In this document: piece by piece, positions 37,298 through 46,355 of the stretch
Position numbering within the stretch: position 1 is the stretch's first letter
Layout of the letters: the number at the start of each line of letters is the position of its first letter
Source: Clostridiaceae bacterium
Lineage (GTDB): Bacteria; Bacillota; Clostridia; Saccharofermentanales; DTU023
NCBI GenBank assembly: GCA_012518795.1
Contig: JAAYRL010000054.1
Coordinates: 33,834 to 97,833, forward strand
Direction: 5' to 3'
DNA: 64,000 nt
Position numbers and translations under genes: made by a program
Notes under the pieces: generated by a model
What the model saw: the letters and a program-made list of their open reading frames with translations, nothing else
Database searches by the model: none
What the model was told of the DNA's origin: nothing

Positions 37298-39244
37298 CTA
37301 TAGGAGGGTACGAACCTTATCAATTACGGCTATGAAAGCTGCAATCCTGGTCAAGTCGAAAGTGATAAACCGGTCTGCTACCTCGATTTCTTCATTGACC
37401 AGGGAATTCACACTCTTGTAAGATCTTCTTTTGAGATCTTCGATTGCACACTTCCGGGAGAGATTCGGATTTGGATACAGGGGTTCTCCGATCAAGATAA
37501 AATATCGGGGTTTTCCGGTCAACCACCTTTGTTTACCCTTACGAGATTTTACTAATCTGATTGCCATTGGCAAAATCGCTTTATTTTCTTTTATAGCAAA
37601 ATAGAAGGCACCATTGCGAAAATCCCTCAAACCTTGGAAATTCTTTAACAAATATCCTTCAGGGAAAAAATGGACAATATTATTTTTCTTTAACTTATGC
37701 TGAATCACCTGAACAAAATCTTTGGCCGAAGAATAAGTACTCGGTGTTGGAATGACTCCCAGCAGTTTAAGGATTTTCCCAATGACCGGCAGCTTAAAAT
37801 TGGCTGAGGTTGATACGAATGTCACATTTTCCGGGGAAAGGGCAACCGCAGCCATACTTGAATCCATGTTGTGGATATGGTTCATGATGCTGATTCCACC
37901 CTCATTATCAAGCAGGGCAAGATTTTTCCTGCCCTTAACTTTTACACCATAAAGGATAAAAAGAATCACATAAGCAATAAAACTTATGAATTTTTTGGCT
38001 TGTCTGGTGAAAAAAACTCGGATTTTGCCGGGAAGTCTCGGTTTAGCAAATTTTTTCTTTTCTTTTTGAGCTTTTATTTTGTCTTGGTGGTGTGGTTCAT
38101 CTATTTTCGGATATCCATATTTTTTTTGTTTTCTTAGTGCATCCTGATAGAGTTTGACTAGATCTTGAATTGTATTTTCCACCCTCATGCCATCTGTTTT
38201 TTCAGCATATTTTTTCGAATATGATGCTTTTTCTGCAGGATTGTCTATCCAATATTCAATTTTTTCAGCCAAAGAATTGGCGTTACCTGCAGTGAATAGG
38301 GAATTTTCAGTTAAGGAAAAATTGTTGGTTGCTGACAATTTAGAGTCGGAAATGATTGGGACCAAGCCACAGGCCATGGCTTCCAGACAAGAGATCCCTT
38401 CAATTTCAGCATCAGAAGCGTGGATATATAAATCAGCTTGGTTCATGAGCTTTACCAGATCTTCTTGCGAATAAAAATCAAAGACTGGCTTGTTAGTCAA
38501 GTTCTTGCTTAGTTCTTCTAAGTTTTCCCGCTCAGGCCCTTGTCCGGCAAAAACCAGCTGTATTTTGTCTTGATACTTGCTTTGTTTAACAGCCTCGATC
38601 ACGAGATCCTGTCGTTTTTCGCCGGATAAGCGACCCACTGTTAAAATCAAAAATTTGTCTTCGAATTGCTTGGCTCGCTCAACCTGCATGGGTTTAAAAA
38701 TATTGCTTACTCCGTTCGAGATAACTCTTACTTCAGCCTTGTAATCATGGGCGATAAGTTGGTTGGCGATCATCCGGCTTGGAGCATGAATGTAGTTAAA
38801 TTTGCTGTAAAAGTGTTTACGGAAATCACTATATAATCGGTCATTAATTTTATCATTTGTGCCCAGTCCGATTGAGTAGGTGATATTTTGCGGTTGGAGA
38901 TGGAAGGAGGATACAGTTGTAATACCCATCTGACGAGCTATCTTCTCACCCTCAATACAAAAAGGAGTAGGTAGGTGGAAGTGGACAATATCTGCTCCGT
39001 TAAAGGCTGCAAAATATTTACTGTCATCCGGCTTGGCAAATGTAAAACCTTGTGCGTCAACCAGGTGTTGAAAAAAAGGAAGACTGAACTTGTCCACAAC
39101 AATTTTGTCAGTTGCCGGTTCTCCGGTTGAAAGAATCCTAACCTCATGTCCCAGATCCTGAAGAAGTTTTACGTTTCTTTTAGTTGCAGTAGCTACACCA
39201 TTGTAAGGTTGGTCATATAAGTCTAGTACGTGTACTATTTTCAA
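37298..39244 (-). CDS. Glycosyltransferase (GT4) - PlsC acyltransferase fusion
   Basis: About 649 aa. Residues 1-385 are a GT4 glycosyltransferase of the diacylglycerol-glucosyltransferase type: KIVHVLDLYDQPYNGVAT at the start, HFHLPTPF, VGRLSGEKRQD, and the EISCLEAMACG-like box read here as EGISCLEAMACGL. A basic linker and membrane helix (about 425-445) follow. Residues about 455-648 are a PlsC-type 1-acylglycerol-phosphate acyltransferase with NHIHNMD (HxxxxD) and FPEGYLL. A single chain could thus couple glycosylation and acylation of a membrane lipid. The start is uncertain: the TTG at 39244 has AGGTG 8 nt upstream, and the frame extends to 39298. Confidence 0.85.
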   Translation of the reverse strand: MKIVHVLDLYDQPYNGVATATKRNVKLLQDLGHEVRILSTGEPATDKIVVDKFSLPFFQHLVDAQGFTFAKPDDSKYFAAFNGADIVHFHLPTPFCIEGEKIARQMGITTVSSFHLQPQNITYSIGLGTNDKINDRLYSDFRKHFYSKFNYIHAPSRMIANQLIAHDYKAEVRVISNGVSNIFKPMQVERAKQFEDKFLILTVGRLSGEKRQDLVIEAVKQSKYQDKIQLVFAGQGPERENLEELSKNLTNKPVFDFYSQEDLVKLMNQADLYIHASDAEIEGISCLEAMACGLVPIISDSKLSATNNFSLTENSLFTAGNANSLAEKIEYWIDNPAEKASYSKKYAEKTDGMRVENTIQDLVKLYQDALRKQKKYGYPKIDEPHHQDKIKAQKEKKKFAKPRLPGKIRVFFTRQAKKFISFIAYVILFILYGVKVKGRKNLALLDNEGGISIMNHIHNMDSSMAAVALSPENVTFVSTSANFKLPVIGKILKLLGVIPTPSTYSSAKDFVQVIQHKLKKNNIVHFFPEGYLLKNFQGLRDFRNGAFYFAIKENKAILPMAIRLVKSRKGKQRWLTGKPRYFILIGEPLYPNPNLSRKCAIEDLKRRSYKSVNSLVNEEIEVADRFITFDLTRIAAFIAVIDKVRTLL

Positions 39245-39290
39245 ATTGTTTACACCTGCCTTTAAATAAATTATATATCTAATTATTAGC

Positions 39291-39310
39291 ATCGCCAAGT
39301 GGTAAGGTCG
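39291..39310 (+). other. tRNA D-arm-like fragment
   Basis: ATCGCCAAGTGGTAAGGTCG resembles the 5' part (positions about 7-25) of a glutamine-type tRNA, but no acceptor, anticodon or T arm follows. It lies in the 227-bp gap between the glycosyltransferase fusion and the TetR gene. It could be a remnant of a tRNA or attachment site, or chance. Confidence 0.25.
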
Positions 39311-39471
39311 TGTTATGCAAAATCCTGAAAAAGCATTTCTATAGAATTATTTACATACAAATGTTAGAATAAAGATAATCTTTCAACAATGATAGATAAC
39401 TTACGGCAATATCCTATGACAAGCTGTTACACTCACTGATTGCCGGCAGATGAGTTGTAAGGAGGGAGCTT

Positions 39472-40032
39472 GTGGCAAATTCCAATATAACAAAACAAGC
39501 ACTTTCAATTGCCTTGAAAGAACTCATGGAAGAAGTTCCTTTCGATAAAATCCGTATAGCAGATATTTGTAATCGATGTGATATGAATCGAAAGAGTTTC
39601 TATTATCATTTTAAAGATAAATATGATCTGCTCAACTGGATTTTTGATACCGAATTTATTTCATTTGCTAAAGATCTTTCACAAGCTGAAGAACTTAATG
39701 AGCATGTAGATGCAGTCCAAAATATATGCAATTATTTCTATGAAAACAGAGATTTCTATCGCAAGGCGTTACAAACAGAAGGGCAAAACTCTTTTCCTGA
39801 ACATTTCCGAGCATATGTAATGCCGATTATGAAGCTGCGAATTGAGTATTTATTCGGTGACAGCGATGATGAGTTCACATTGAATTTTTTTACTGATGCA
39901 GCAGTGGCTACAATAGAGCGTTGGCTGTTGGATAAAAATTGTATGCCACCGGATGAATTTATGAACAAATTGCTGCACATCGTTCAGCAAGGAGCAGAAA
40001 CATTGCACAATGAATTAAATAAGGAAGAATAA
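39472..40032 (+). CDS. TetR-family regulator (DhaS-like)
   Basis: 186 aa. The N-terminal helix-turn-helix (about 20-50, with KIRIADICNRCDMNRKSFYYHFKDKYDL) is of the TetR type. The C-terminal domain resembles the dihydroxyacetone-kinase-regulator subgroup (TetR_C_8). GTG start with AAGGAGGG about 5 nt upstream. It is divergent from the glycosyltransferase fusion and convergent with the patatin remnant, so it may regulate either neighbour or the radical-SAM genes. The ligand is unknown. Confidence 0.88.
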   Translation: MANSNITKQALSIALKELMEEVPFDKIRIADICNRCDMNRKSFYYHFKDKYDLLNWIFDTEFISFAKDLSQAEELNEHVDAVQNICNYFYENRDFYRKALQTEGQNSFPEHFRAYVMPIMKLRIEYLFGDSDDEFTLNFFTDAAVATIERWLLDKNCMPPDEFMNKLLHIVQQGAETLHNELNKEE

Positions 40033-40067
40033 TGGATTGAAATTCTCAGGGTAATTATTCTGAGTTA

Positions 40068-40253
40068 TTAACAATTACTTTCTTTTAAAAAATTGGTGAT
40101 CTTTATGCCATCTTGGTAGCCTTTTTGATATAGTTGGTTGAGGTCGTTTATATCCCGGCTTAATGTGCTTACACCGCAGTCAAGTACTCCGGCTGTATAA
40201 ATTCCTCTGAAACCGCCGCCCACATCTACGATGCCGATTTTTTCTTTTTTCAC
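40068..40253 (-). pseudogene. Patatin-like phospholipase remnant (internal deletion)
   Basis: 61-residue frame. Residues 1-26 (KIGIVDVGGGFRGIYTAGVLD) are the start of a patatin-like lipase, including the glycine-rich oxyanion loop. Residues about 28-61 look like the C-terminus of the same family. The middle, including the GxSxG nucleophile and the D-G/A motif, is gone. About 220 residues appear to have been lost by an in-frame deletion. GTG start; the frame begins 1 bp past the end of the preceding gene, so the remnant is probably still co-transcribed. Confidence 0.7.
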
Positions 40254-40254
40254 A

Positions 40255-41286
40255 TTAATTTACCTTCTGTTTTGTACAAGTATTCAATAGAATATCTGTA
40301 ATACTGCTTCGAAAGAGGTTATGGTGTCCATTCTCGAAGGTTTTTTCATAATCACATAAATTGCCTTTTTTATTAAAGTACACGAAACAAGCATCCTCTG
40401 AAATAATCGTGTCGACCAGACAATTATCCCCTTGCAAATCCCAAGCGATCGTACTGTACGATTGGTCAAGGCGAATTTGCTTCACTGTCGAATATATTAC
40501 TTGGCGAACTTCTCTCAAACAATTCTTTTCCGGTATCAGAACGGAAAAAATAGGTGAAAACTCTTGAACACTATCAAATAAATCACCATTGATGATGATT
40601 TCTGTGTTTTTCTGTCCATACTCATACCATATAGAGTAAAGCATTTTATTTGCACGAAGTTCAGCACAAACATCGGTGATATTATCATCGTAACGGATAA
40701 CGACCATCAGATTATTTAATGTAGTCGCTTCTTCAAGGAATCTAAGGGTTATGTCCTTCGGATCACAAAACACACAAAAAGCACTGTCAGGGTGTTTTTT
40801 TATAAGGGAAAACGTTTTGCCAGGCTGATCAGGTACAAAAAACATCCATGTGTAAATACCTAAACTTTCACCCTCAAAGATCAGATCATCATATTTTTGC
40901 TGATTTTTTTCAAACAGTTTTGAGTCCATCTCAACACATATTGTCCACGGAATATTGCAACCCAGAACCTTTTCATTTTCCCTGATTCGTTTTGCACCAA
41001 CGGTACAACTGTTATATCCCACGTTGATACCGAACGTATAGAGTTTTTCTGTGTCTGCATACGTTATGGCATCTCTTATCAGATTATAATAAGCACTGTT
41101 CTCATTCCGGAGCATAGTTTGAGCAACTGTGAAAAAGTCCCTTTGAAATCTGCCGTCCGAAAATTGCAAGGCAAAATCGATCAGGTTTCTGATACCGCGT
41201 TCCGGACTGTGTTTAATACTTTTTAATGCCTTTTTAACAATAGTTTCAACAAATAATCGAGGCATTCTGTTTTTCATTAGGTACAT
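40255..41286 (-). CDS. Cysteine-less paralogue of the adjacent radical-SAM protein
   Basis: 343 aa. It aligns by eye with the plus-strand radical-SAM protein next door. The landmark CNIPW lies at residue 110 here and 107 there. The following segments correspond (DDLIFEGESLGIYTWMF to DDIIRQGNEMGTYMYIY, and KKHPDSAFCVFCDP to EAHPDCMFLAFTNG). The C-terminal CFVYFNKKGNLCDYEKT matches YLHINANGDIEPCAFIH. The CxxxCxxC cluster that binds the catalytic 4Fe-4S is absent, and it stops before the last SPASM cysteines. It is probably a non-catalytic partner or regulator. AAGGAG is close (3 nt) to the first ATG, so the start could be the ATG at 41277. Confidence 0.72.
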   Translation of the reverse strand: MYLMKNRMPRLFVETIVKKALKSIKHSPERGIRNLIDFALQFSDGRFQRDFFTVAQTMLRNENSAYYNLIRDAITYADTEKLYTFGINVGYNSCTVGAKRIRENEKVLGCNIPWTICVEMDSKLFEKNQQKYDDLIFEGESLGIYTWMFFVPDQPGKTFSLIKKHPDSAFCVFCDPKDITLRFLEEATTLNNLMVVIRYDDNITDVCAELRANKMLYSIWYEYGQKNTEIIINGDLFDSVQEFSPIFSVLIPEKNCLREVRQVIYSTVKQIRLDQSYSTIAWDLQGDNCLVDTIISEDACFVYFNKKGNLCDYEKTFENGHHNLFRSSITDILLNTCTKQKVN

Positions 41287-41557
41287 TTGCTCCTTCTAAA
41301 GTACTGACATACCCTCTGCAGCCTAACCAAAGAGTATTAAAAGAGATAATTACCAACAATGCACAAAGTTCTCTCAATGTCGTAAAAGGTGACAGATTAT
41401 CAGTTATGTTACAATTTAGGACTTTTACCATTTAGTGTCTAATGAACTTTCAGAGTCCGTTTTTTATAATCTGATTAAATAAAATTATATATGTCAACTG
41501 ATTTTCGGAACATTTTTAAATTAACTGAACACTAAACAGAAAAAGGAGAAATATACG

Positions 41558-42904
41558 ATGAGCAGAACATTTAAAGAAAATATGCAAGCCTTTGCAATAA
41601 AGCAAGTTCTTAACTACCTTGATGAAGATCCGGAAAAGAGTTTGCCCAAAATATTAGGATGGGCTGAAAAGTTTGACAAGGATGGTAATCTTGCACATTT
41701 GATTAAACCTTTTCACTCAGTTTTAGATGATCCGGACAACAACTGGAATATGCTTATTAAAAGCCTATGGACTGATATAAACCCCGCTGTCCGCAAAGTT
41801 TTTTTTGAGAATTTCGTTATAAATGCTACATTTATCGGTTTTCCTCGACAAAAAAAATGGAAAAAAGAACATAACTGCAACATCCCATGGGCCATTTTGA
41901 TGGATCTTACATCTGCCTGCAATCTTAAATGTATCGGATGTTGGGCAGCAGATTACGGTCAAAAGCTGAATTTGGAATACGAGGTGCTTGATGATATTAT
42001 CCGTCAGGGTAATGAGATGGGTACCTATATGTATATTTACTCCGGGGGTGAGCCATTAGTTCGTAAGGACGATATTATCCGTTTGTGCGAGGCACATCCT
42101 GACTGTATGTTCCTGGCTTTCACCAATGGAACGTTGATTGACGAAAAGTTTGCTGATGAAATGTTACGTGTTAAGAACTTTGTGCCTGCTATCAGTATCG
42201 AAGGATTTGAAGAAGCAACTGATTACCGTCGCGGCAAGGGTACCTATCAGAAGGTTATGAATGCTATGCGCATTCTGAAAGAAAAGAAATTAATATTTGG
42301 TGCATCCTGTTGCTACACTTCCAAAAACATCGATTCTCTTAGTTCTGAGGAATACATCGATATGCTGGTAGAATCAGGAGCAAAATTTGCCTGGTTCTTT
42401 CATTATATGCCGGTTGGCAATACGGCTGTTCCTGAACTATTACCCTTACCGGAGCAACGCGAAATTATGTACCATAAAATCAGAGAATATAGAAAAAGCA
42501 AACCTATTTTTACCATTGATTTCCAAAATGACGGTGAATATGTTAACGGATGTATCGCAGGCGGTAATTCTTATCTGCACATTAATGCTAACGGTGATAT
42601 AGAACCCTGTGCGTTTATTCACTACGCAGACTCCAACATTAGAAGCCATACACTCATAGAAGCCTATAAACGTCCTTTATTTATGGCTTATAAAGAAGGA
42701 CAACCTTTCAATGAGAATATGCTCCGTCCTTGTCCCATGCTGGAAAATCCGGAGTGTCTCTGCAATATGGTAAAACGTTCCGGTGCACATTCAACTGATA
42801 TGCAGTCTCCTGAAAATATTGACGATTTATACGCTAAGTGCAAACCTTATGCAGACCGCTGGGCTCCCAAAGCTGACGAACTGTGGGCAGCAAGTCATAA
42901 GTAA
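41558..42904 (+). CDS. Radical SAM / SPASM-domain protein
   Basis: 448 aa. A helical N-terminal domain (about 1-105) precedes a radical-SAM core with CNLKCIGC (Cys 121, 125, 128) and the SAM-binding GGEP motif. A C-terminal SPASM-like region has Cys in GCIAGG, EPCAF and RPCPMLENPECLC, which would bind auxiliary 4Fe-4S clusters. SPASM enzymes usually modify peptides or proteins; no obvious short precursor peptide is encoded nearby. RBS AAAGGAG lies 9 nt before the ATG. It is divergent from its cysteine-less paralogue, sharing a 271-bp promoter gap. A TTAGTGTCTAA palindrome (about 41432) and an ACACTAAA sequence (about 41528) sit at the two ends of that gap. Confidence 0.9.
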   Translation: MSRTFKENMQAFAIKQVLNYLDEDPEKSLPKILGWAEKFDKDGNLAHLIKPFHSVLDDPDNNWNMLIKSLWTDINPAVRKVFFENFVINATFIGFPRQKKWKKEHNCNIPWAILMDLTSACNLKCIGCWAADYGQKLNLEYEVLDDIIRQGNEMGTYMYIYSGGEPLVRKDDIIRLCEAHPDCMFLAFTNGTLIDEKFADEMLRVKNFVPAISIEGFEEATDYRRGKGTYQKVMNAMRILKEKKLIFGASCCYTSKNIDSLSSEEYIDMLVESGAKFAWFFHYMPVGNTAVPELLPLPEQREIMYHKIREYRKSKPIFTIDFQNDGEYVNGCIAGGNSYLHINANGDIEPCAFIHYADSNIRSHTLIEAYKRPLFMAYKEGQPFNENMLRPCPMLENPECLCNMVKRSGAHSTDMQSPENIDDLYAKCKPYADRWAPKADELWAASHK

Positions 42905-42932
42905 GAGTAGTTCTGCGTCAAGAAAAAATGCA

Positions 42933-42970
42933 AAACCCCTCTATCCTGTCCGGATTTTGGGGTTTATTGT
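42933..42970 (+). terminator. Bidirectional terminator after the radical-SAM gene
   Basis: Stem AAACCCC (42933-42939) / GGGGTTT (42959-42965) followed by ATTG on the plus strand. It lies in the 90-bp convergent gap with ydbC. Confidence 0.65.
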
Positions 42971-42994
42971 ATAAGCTATACATTATGCAATTAC

Positions 42995-43234
42995 TTACGC
43001 TTCAAATAAGTCATCTAAATTAACTTCGTTAAGAATTTCTCGTAAAATCGAAGCTTCTTCATAGCTTAAGGAAACACCTTTACTCATTTTAGCATGCTCC
43101 GGTGCCCAATCACGGATATCCAATTTTGCCGGATTCTCATTCCAACTGACCATATTTACTTCACGATTCCAGCCAGAACGCCCGGAACTTAATTTACCGA
43201 TATTTTGTTTTACTTCGTATTTAAAATCAGCCAT
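42995..43234 (-). CDS. YdbC-type PC4 single-stranded-DNA-binding protein
   Basis: 79 aa. It matches the YdbC family of bacterial PC4-like proteins along its length (KYEVKQNIGKLS, GWNREVNMVSWN, KLDIRDW and SYEEASILREIL). The family forms a small dimeric beta-ridge fold that binds single-stranded nucleic acid; its biological role is unclear. RBS AAAGGAG lies 7 nt before the ATG. It is 96 bp downstream of glgP. Confidence 0.9.
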   Translation of the reverse strand: MADFKYEVKQNIGKLSSGRSGWNREVNMVSWNENPAKLDIRDWAPEHAKMSKGVSLSYEEASILREILNEVNLDDLFEA

Positions 43235-43257
43235 TTTCTTCTCCTTTATAACAATAT

Positions 43258-43302
43258 AAGCTCTGCTAAGAAAATCAAATTTTCTTTATTTTAGCAGAGC
43301 TT
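43258..43302. repeat. Nested inverted repeat between glgP and ydbC
   Basis: A perfect 12-bp inverted repeat, AAGCTCTGCTAA / TTAGCAGAGCTT, encloses a second perfect hairpin, GAAAAT-CAA-ATTTTC. No T-run follows on either strand, so it is not a standard rho-independent terminator. It may be a processing or stability element between the two transcripts. Confidence 0.7.
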
Positions 43303-43330
43303 GAATTTATATCAATATTTCACATCAATG

Positions 43331-45703
43331 TTAAGCAATTGGTTCCGGTTCAACTTTCCAAATTTCTTCAGCATATTGTTCAATAGTTCTATCTGAACTA
43401 AACTGACCACTATTACAAATGTTTGCCCAGCACATCTTGGCCCAAGTTGCTTCGTCTTGATATGCTTTAAAAGCATCTTGGCGACGCTTTTTATAATCCG
43501 AGAAATCACCTAATACATAATAGATATCTGCTTTGTCCCAATTTGAACCATATAATAAACTATTATATAATTCGCGGAACATACCTGTATCATCATCATT
43601 GAAAGTTCCATCAACTAATGAATCCACAATGCGTTTAAGTCCCGGAATATTTTCATATTGCCATTGTGAATTATAGAAATCTAAAGTTGCCGGGAAATCT
43701 TTCAGATTCGAACCGAACATAAAGTTGTTTTCTTCACCGGCAAACTCAACTATTTCAATATTAGCACCATCGTATGTACCCAATGTCAAGGCTCCATTCA
43801 TCATAAATTTCATATTGCCGGTACCTGAAGCTTCTTTACCGACTGTCGAAATCTGTTCTGACAGATCTGATGCAGGAAAAATCTTTTCCGCATATGAAAC
43901 ATTGTAGTTCTGAACAAAGACTACTTTCATTTGATCATTGACATCAGGATCATTATTTATCCTCTTGGCGATTTCGTTGATAAATTTGATAATCGCTTTT
44001 GCTCGGAAGTAACCCGGAGCGGATTTTCCGCCGAAAATATATGTTACCGGAGTAATTTTAGTTCCCGGATTATCTTTCAGATAAAAATATTGATCGAGAA
44101 TTGCAAAAGCATTGAGTAACTGTCGTTTATATTCATGGATGCGTTTGACTTGAACATCAAAAACGGAATCCGGATCAATTTTAATTCCTTCACGCTTTTC
44201 AATGTATCTAGATAAAGCAACCTTATTCTCACGTTTAATTTGCATCAAACGTTGCATCACTTCTTGATCATTTTTATAGGGCAATAACTTTTGCAATAAA
44301 GATAAATTAGTAACCCAATCTTCACTACCCAACAATTCTGTTAACAAAGCTGACAATTTGGGATTGCAAGTTCTCAACCAACGTCTCGGTGTAACTCCAT
44401 TGGTTTTATTATTGAATTTTCCCGGCCAAATTTTGAAATAGCAATTAAAAGTGGTATTTTGCAAAATATTAGTATGAATTCTGGCAACACCGTTTACCGA
44501 ATAAGACATATACACTGCCATATTGGCCATATGAACCATCCCGTCATGGATAATCGAATTTTTCTCGATTTGGTCAGCATTGAAATGACATTCTCTTAAT
44601 TCATTACGTAATAGGTTATCAATTTTTTGGATTATTTCCAGAATTCTCGGGAATAAGAATTGGAAAATACTGATTTCCCATTTTTCCAAAGCTTCAGCCA
44701 AAGTTGTATGATTGGTAAAAGCAAAAGTTTTTCTGGTTATGGCAAAGGCTTGATCCCATTCAACCCCTTTTTCATCGACTAATATTCTTATCAATTCAGG
44801 GATTCCTAATACCGGATGCGTATCATTCAATTGTATACTGTTATAATCAGCAAACTTGCTATAATCTTTGCCATGTTCTCTTTCATACATATTTAAAATA
44901 TTTTGGAGAGACGCTGATACAAAGAAATATTGTTGTCTTACTCTAAGAACTTTACCGTCATATGAAGTATCATTCGGATAAAGGACACGGAAAATATCAT
45001 TAACTCGATTTCTTTCGATAACTGCATCATCAAAACGTTGCGAATTAAACAAGTTAAAGTCAAATGCTTCTGCCGGTTCCGGTTTCCATAAACGAAGAAC
45101 ATTAACATTCTTTGTACCGAAACCCGTAACAGGTAAATCATAAGGTACAGCAATAACATCCAAATCTTGATAACGAACTGTCACTATATCTTCTGATCTT
45201 TTTACATTAAAGGGATACGGATATTCCATCCACTCGTCCGGATATTCTTTTTGGAATCCGTTTTCAAACAATTGTTTAAGCAAACCGTAACGGTAGAGAA
45301 TTCCGAATCCGGTAACAGGATAATTAAGTGTTGTACTGGAATCTAAAAAACAAGCAGCTAAACGACCCAGACCACCATTACCAAGTCCCGGATCAGTTTC
45401 TTGTTCTTCTAAATCATTTAAATCAAAACCTAATTCCTGAACCGCCTCTTGCACTTCATCATAGATTCCCAGATTCACAATATTGTTAATCAAGCTACGG
45501 CCAACCAAAAATTCTGCAGAAAAATAGAATGCTTGTTTACCTTTACGATAAGTTTCACGCGTGCTTTCCCAATTCTCGGTTAAGATTTGCATAATTGAAC
45601 GTGATAAAGATTGCCAAATTTCCGTTTCAGTAGCATGCTTCAAGTTTTTGCCGTATTCAGCAGCTAAATTAGCTTTAATACTGTCCACCAACTGTTCTTT
45701 CAT
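43331..45703 (-). CDS. glgP: Glycogen/maltodextrin phosphorylase
   Basis: 790 aa, GT35 family. It releases glucose 1-phosphate from alpha-1,4-glucans using pyridoxal phosphate. The cofactor lysine lies in EASGTGNMKFMMNGALT (Lys about 631). The active-site loop DPGLGNGGLGRLAACF (about 103-118) and NGVTPRRWL are intact. RBS AGGAGAG is 6 nt before the ATG. No other glycogen genes lie in the window. Single-gene transcript as far as can be seen. Confidence 0.97.
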   Translation of the reverse strand: MKEQLVDSIKANLAAEYGKNLKHATETEIWQSLSRSIMQILTENWESTRETYRKGKQAFYFSAEFLVGRSLINNIVNLGIYDEVQEAVQELGFDLNDLEEQETDPGLGNGGLGRLAACFLDSSTTLNYPVTGFGILYRYGLLKQLFENGFQKEYPDEWMEYPYPFNVKRSEDIVTVRYQDLDVIAVPYDLPVTGFGTKNVNVLRLWKPEPAEAFDFNLFNSQRFDDAVIERNRVNDIFRVLYPNDTSYDGKVLRVRQQYFFVSASLQNILNMYEREHGKDYSKFADYNSIQLNDTHPVLGIPELIRILVDEKGVEWDQAFAITRKTFAFTNHTTLAEALEKWEISIFQFLFPRILEIIQKIDNLLRNELRECHFNADQIEKNSIIHDGMVHMANMAVYMSYSVNGVARIHTNILQNTTFNCYFKIWPGKFNNKTNGVTPRRWLRTCNPKLSALLTELLGSEDWVTNLSLLQKLLPYKNDQEVMQRLMQIKRENKVALSRYIEKREGIKIDPDSVFDVQVKRIHEYKRQLLNAFAILDQYFYLKDNPGTKITPVTYIFGGKSAPGYFRAKAIIKFINEIAKRINNDPDVNDQMKVVFVQNYNVSYAEKIFPASDLSEQISTVGKEASGTGNMKFMMNGALTLGTYDGANIEIVEFAGEENNFMFGSNLKDFPATLDFYNSQWQYENIPGLKRIVDSLVDGTFNDDDTGMFRELYNSLLYGSNWDKADIYYVLGDFSDYKKRRQDAFKAYQDEATWAKMCWANICNSGQFSSDRTIEQYAEEIWKVEPEPIA

Positions 45704-45864
45704 AAAATCTCTCCTATAAAATAATTAATTATCATAAAATAATAGTTCAAATAATGGATCGCAATCTTGTGAAATTGCAACAACCTTATCTATGTTACCA
45801 AATTTATCATTATTTACCAAAAAAATAATATATTCCTTATAATCTTGTCTGATATTCTAAATTT

Positions 45865-46332
45865 ATGAATATTTTTTTTAATCTGTTTTGCTTTTTGCCC
45901 TTTTTACGTTTTTCCTATACAGATTTACGTTGGCAAAAAGTTTATAACAGCGAAATAATCATAACTTGGATAACTACATTGGGAATCAAGATTATTACCT
46001 TTAATTTACAACAAATCGTTTTGAGTTTTCTCGTATCTTTCTGCCTTTTAATTATTCTTATGTTCATAGTATTAATTTCCGAATCAATTCTGAATCAATA
46101 TCTATTCGGTGGTGGTGATATCAAAATAATCTCTTTATTAGCATGGTCTTTTGATTTAACAATTGCATTATGTGCTATTTGTCTTGGTTGTTGTTTAGCA
46201 CTCACATTTTATTTGCTAAAAAAATGTATTTATAATTCTAAAAAAATAATTATTCCGTTTGCCCCTTTTTTGACTACAGGAATTCTGTTTTCGCTACTCT
46301 TGCAACATTTTTCCCTATTAAGTAAAATATGA
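45865..46332 (+). CDS. Short prepilin peptidase (A24 family)
   Basis: 155 aa, about five membrane helices. The two aspartate sites of type IV prepilin peptidases are visible: YTDLRWQKV (Asp about 20) and GGGDIK (Asp about 89), with IIPFAPFLTTG near the end. The N-terminal methyltransferase domain of full-length PilD is absent, as in TadV/CpaA forms. No clear RBS. No pilin or secretion genes are adjacent, but comEC at 18.5-21 kb shows a possible need for a competence pilus. Confidence 0.8.
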   Translation: MNIFFNLFCFLPFLRFSYTDLRWQKVYNSEIIITWITTLGIKIITFNLQQIVLSFLVSFCLLIILMFIVLISESILNQYLFGGGDIKIISLLAWSFDLTIALCAICLGCCLALTFYLLKKCIYNSKKIIIPFAPFLTTGILFSLLLQHFSLLSKI

Positions 46333-46355
46333 AATAATTATTGAGGTGCAATAAT

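Noticed and set aside
41246..41431. 61-codon minus-strand frame upstream of the pseudo-radical-SAM gene
   Set aside because: No RBS, no recognisable family, and it overlaps the start of a well-supported gene and its promoter gap.
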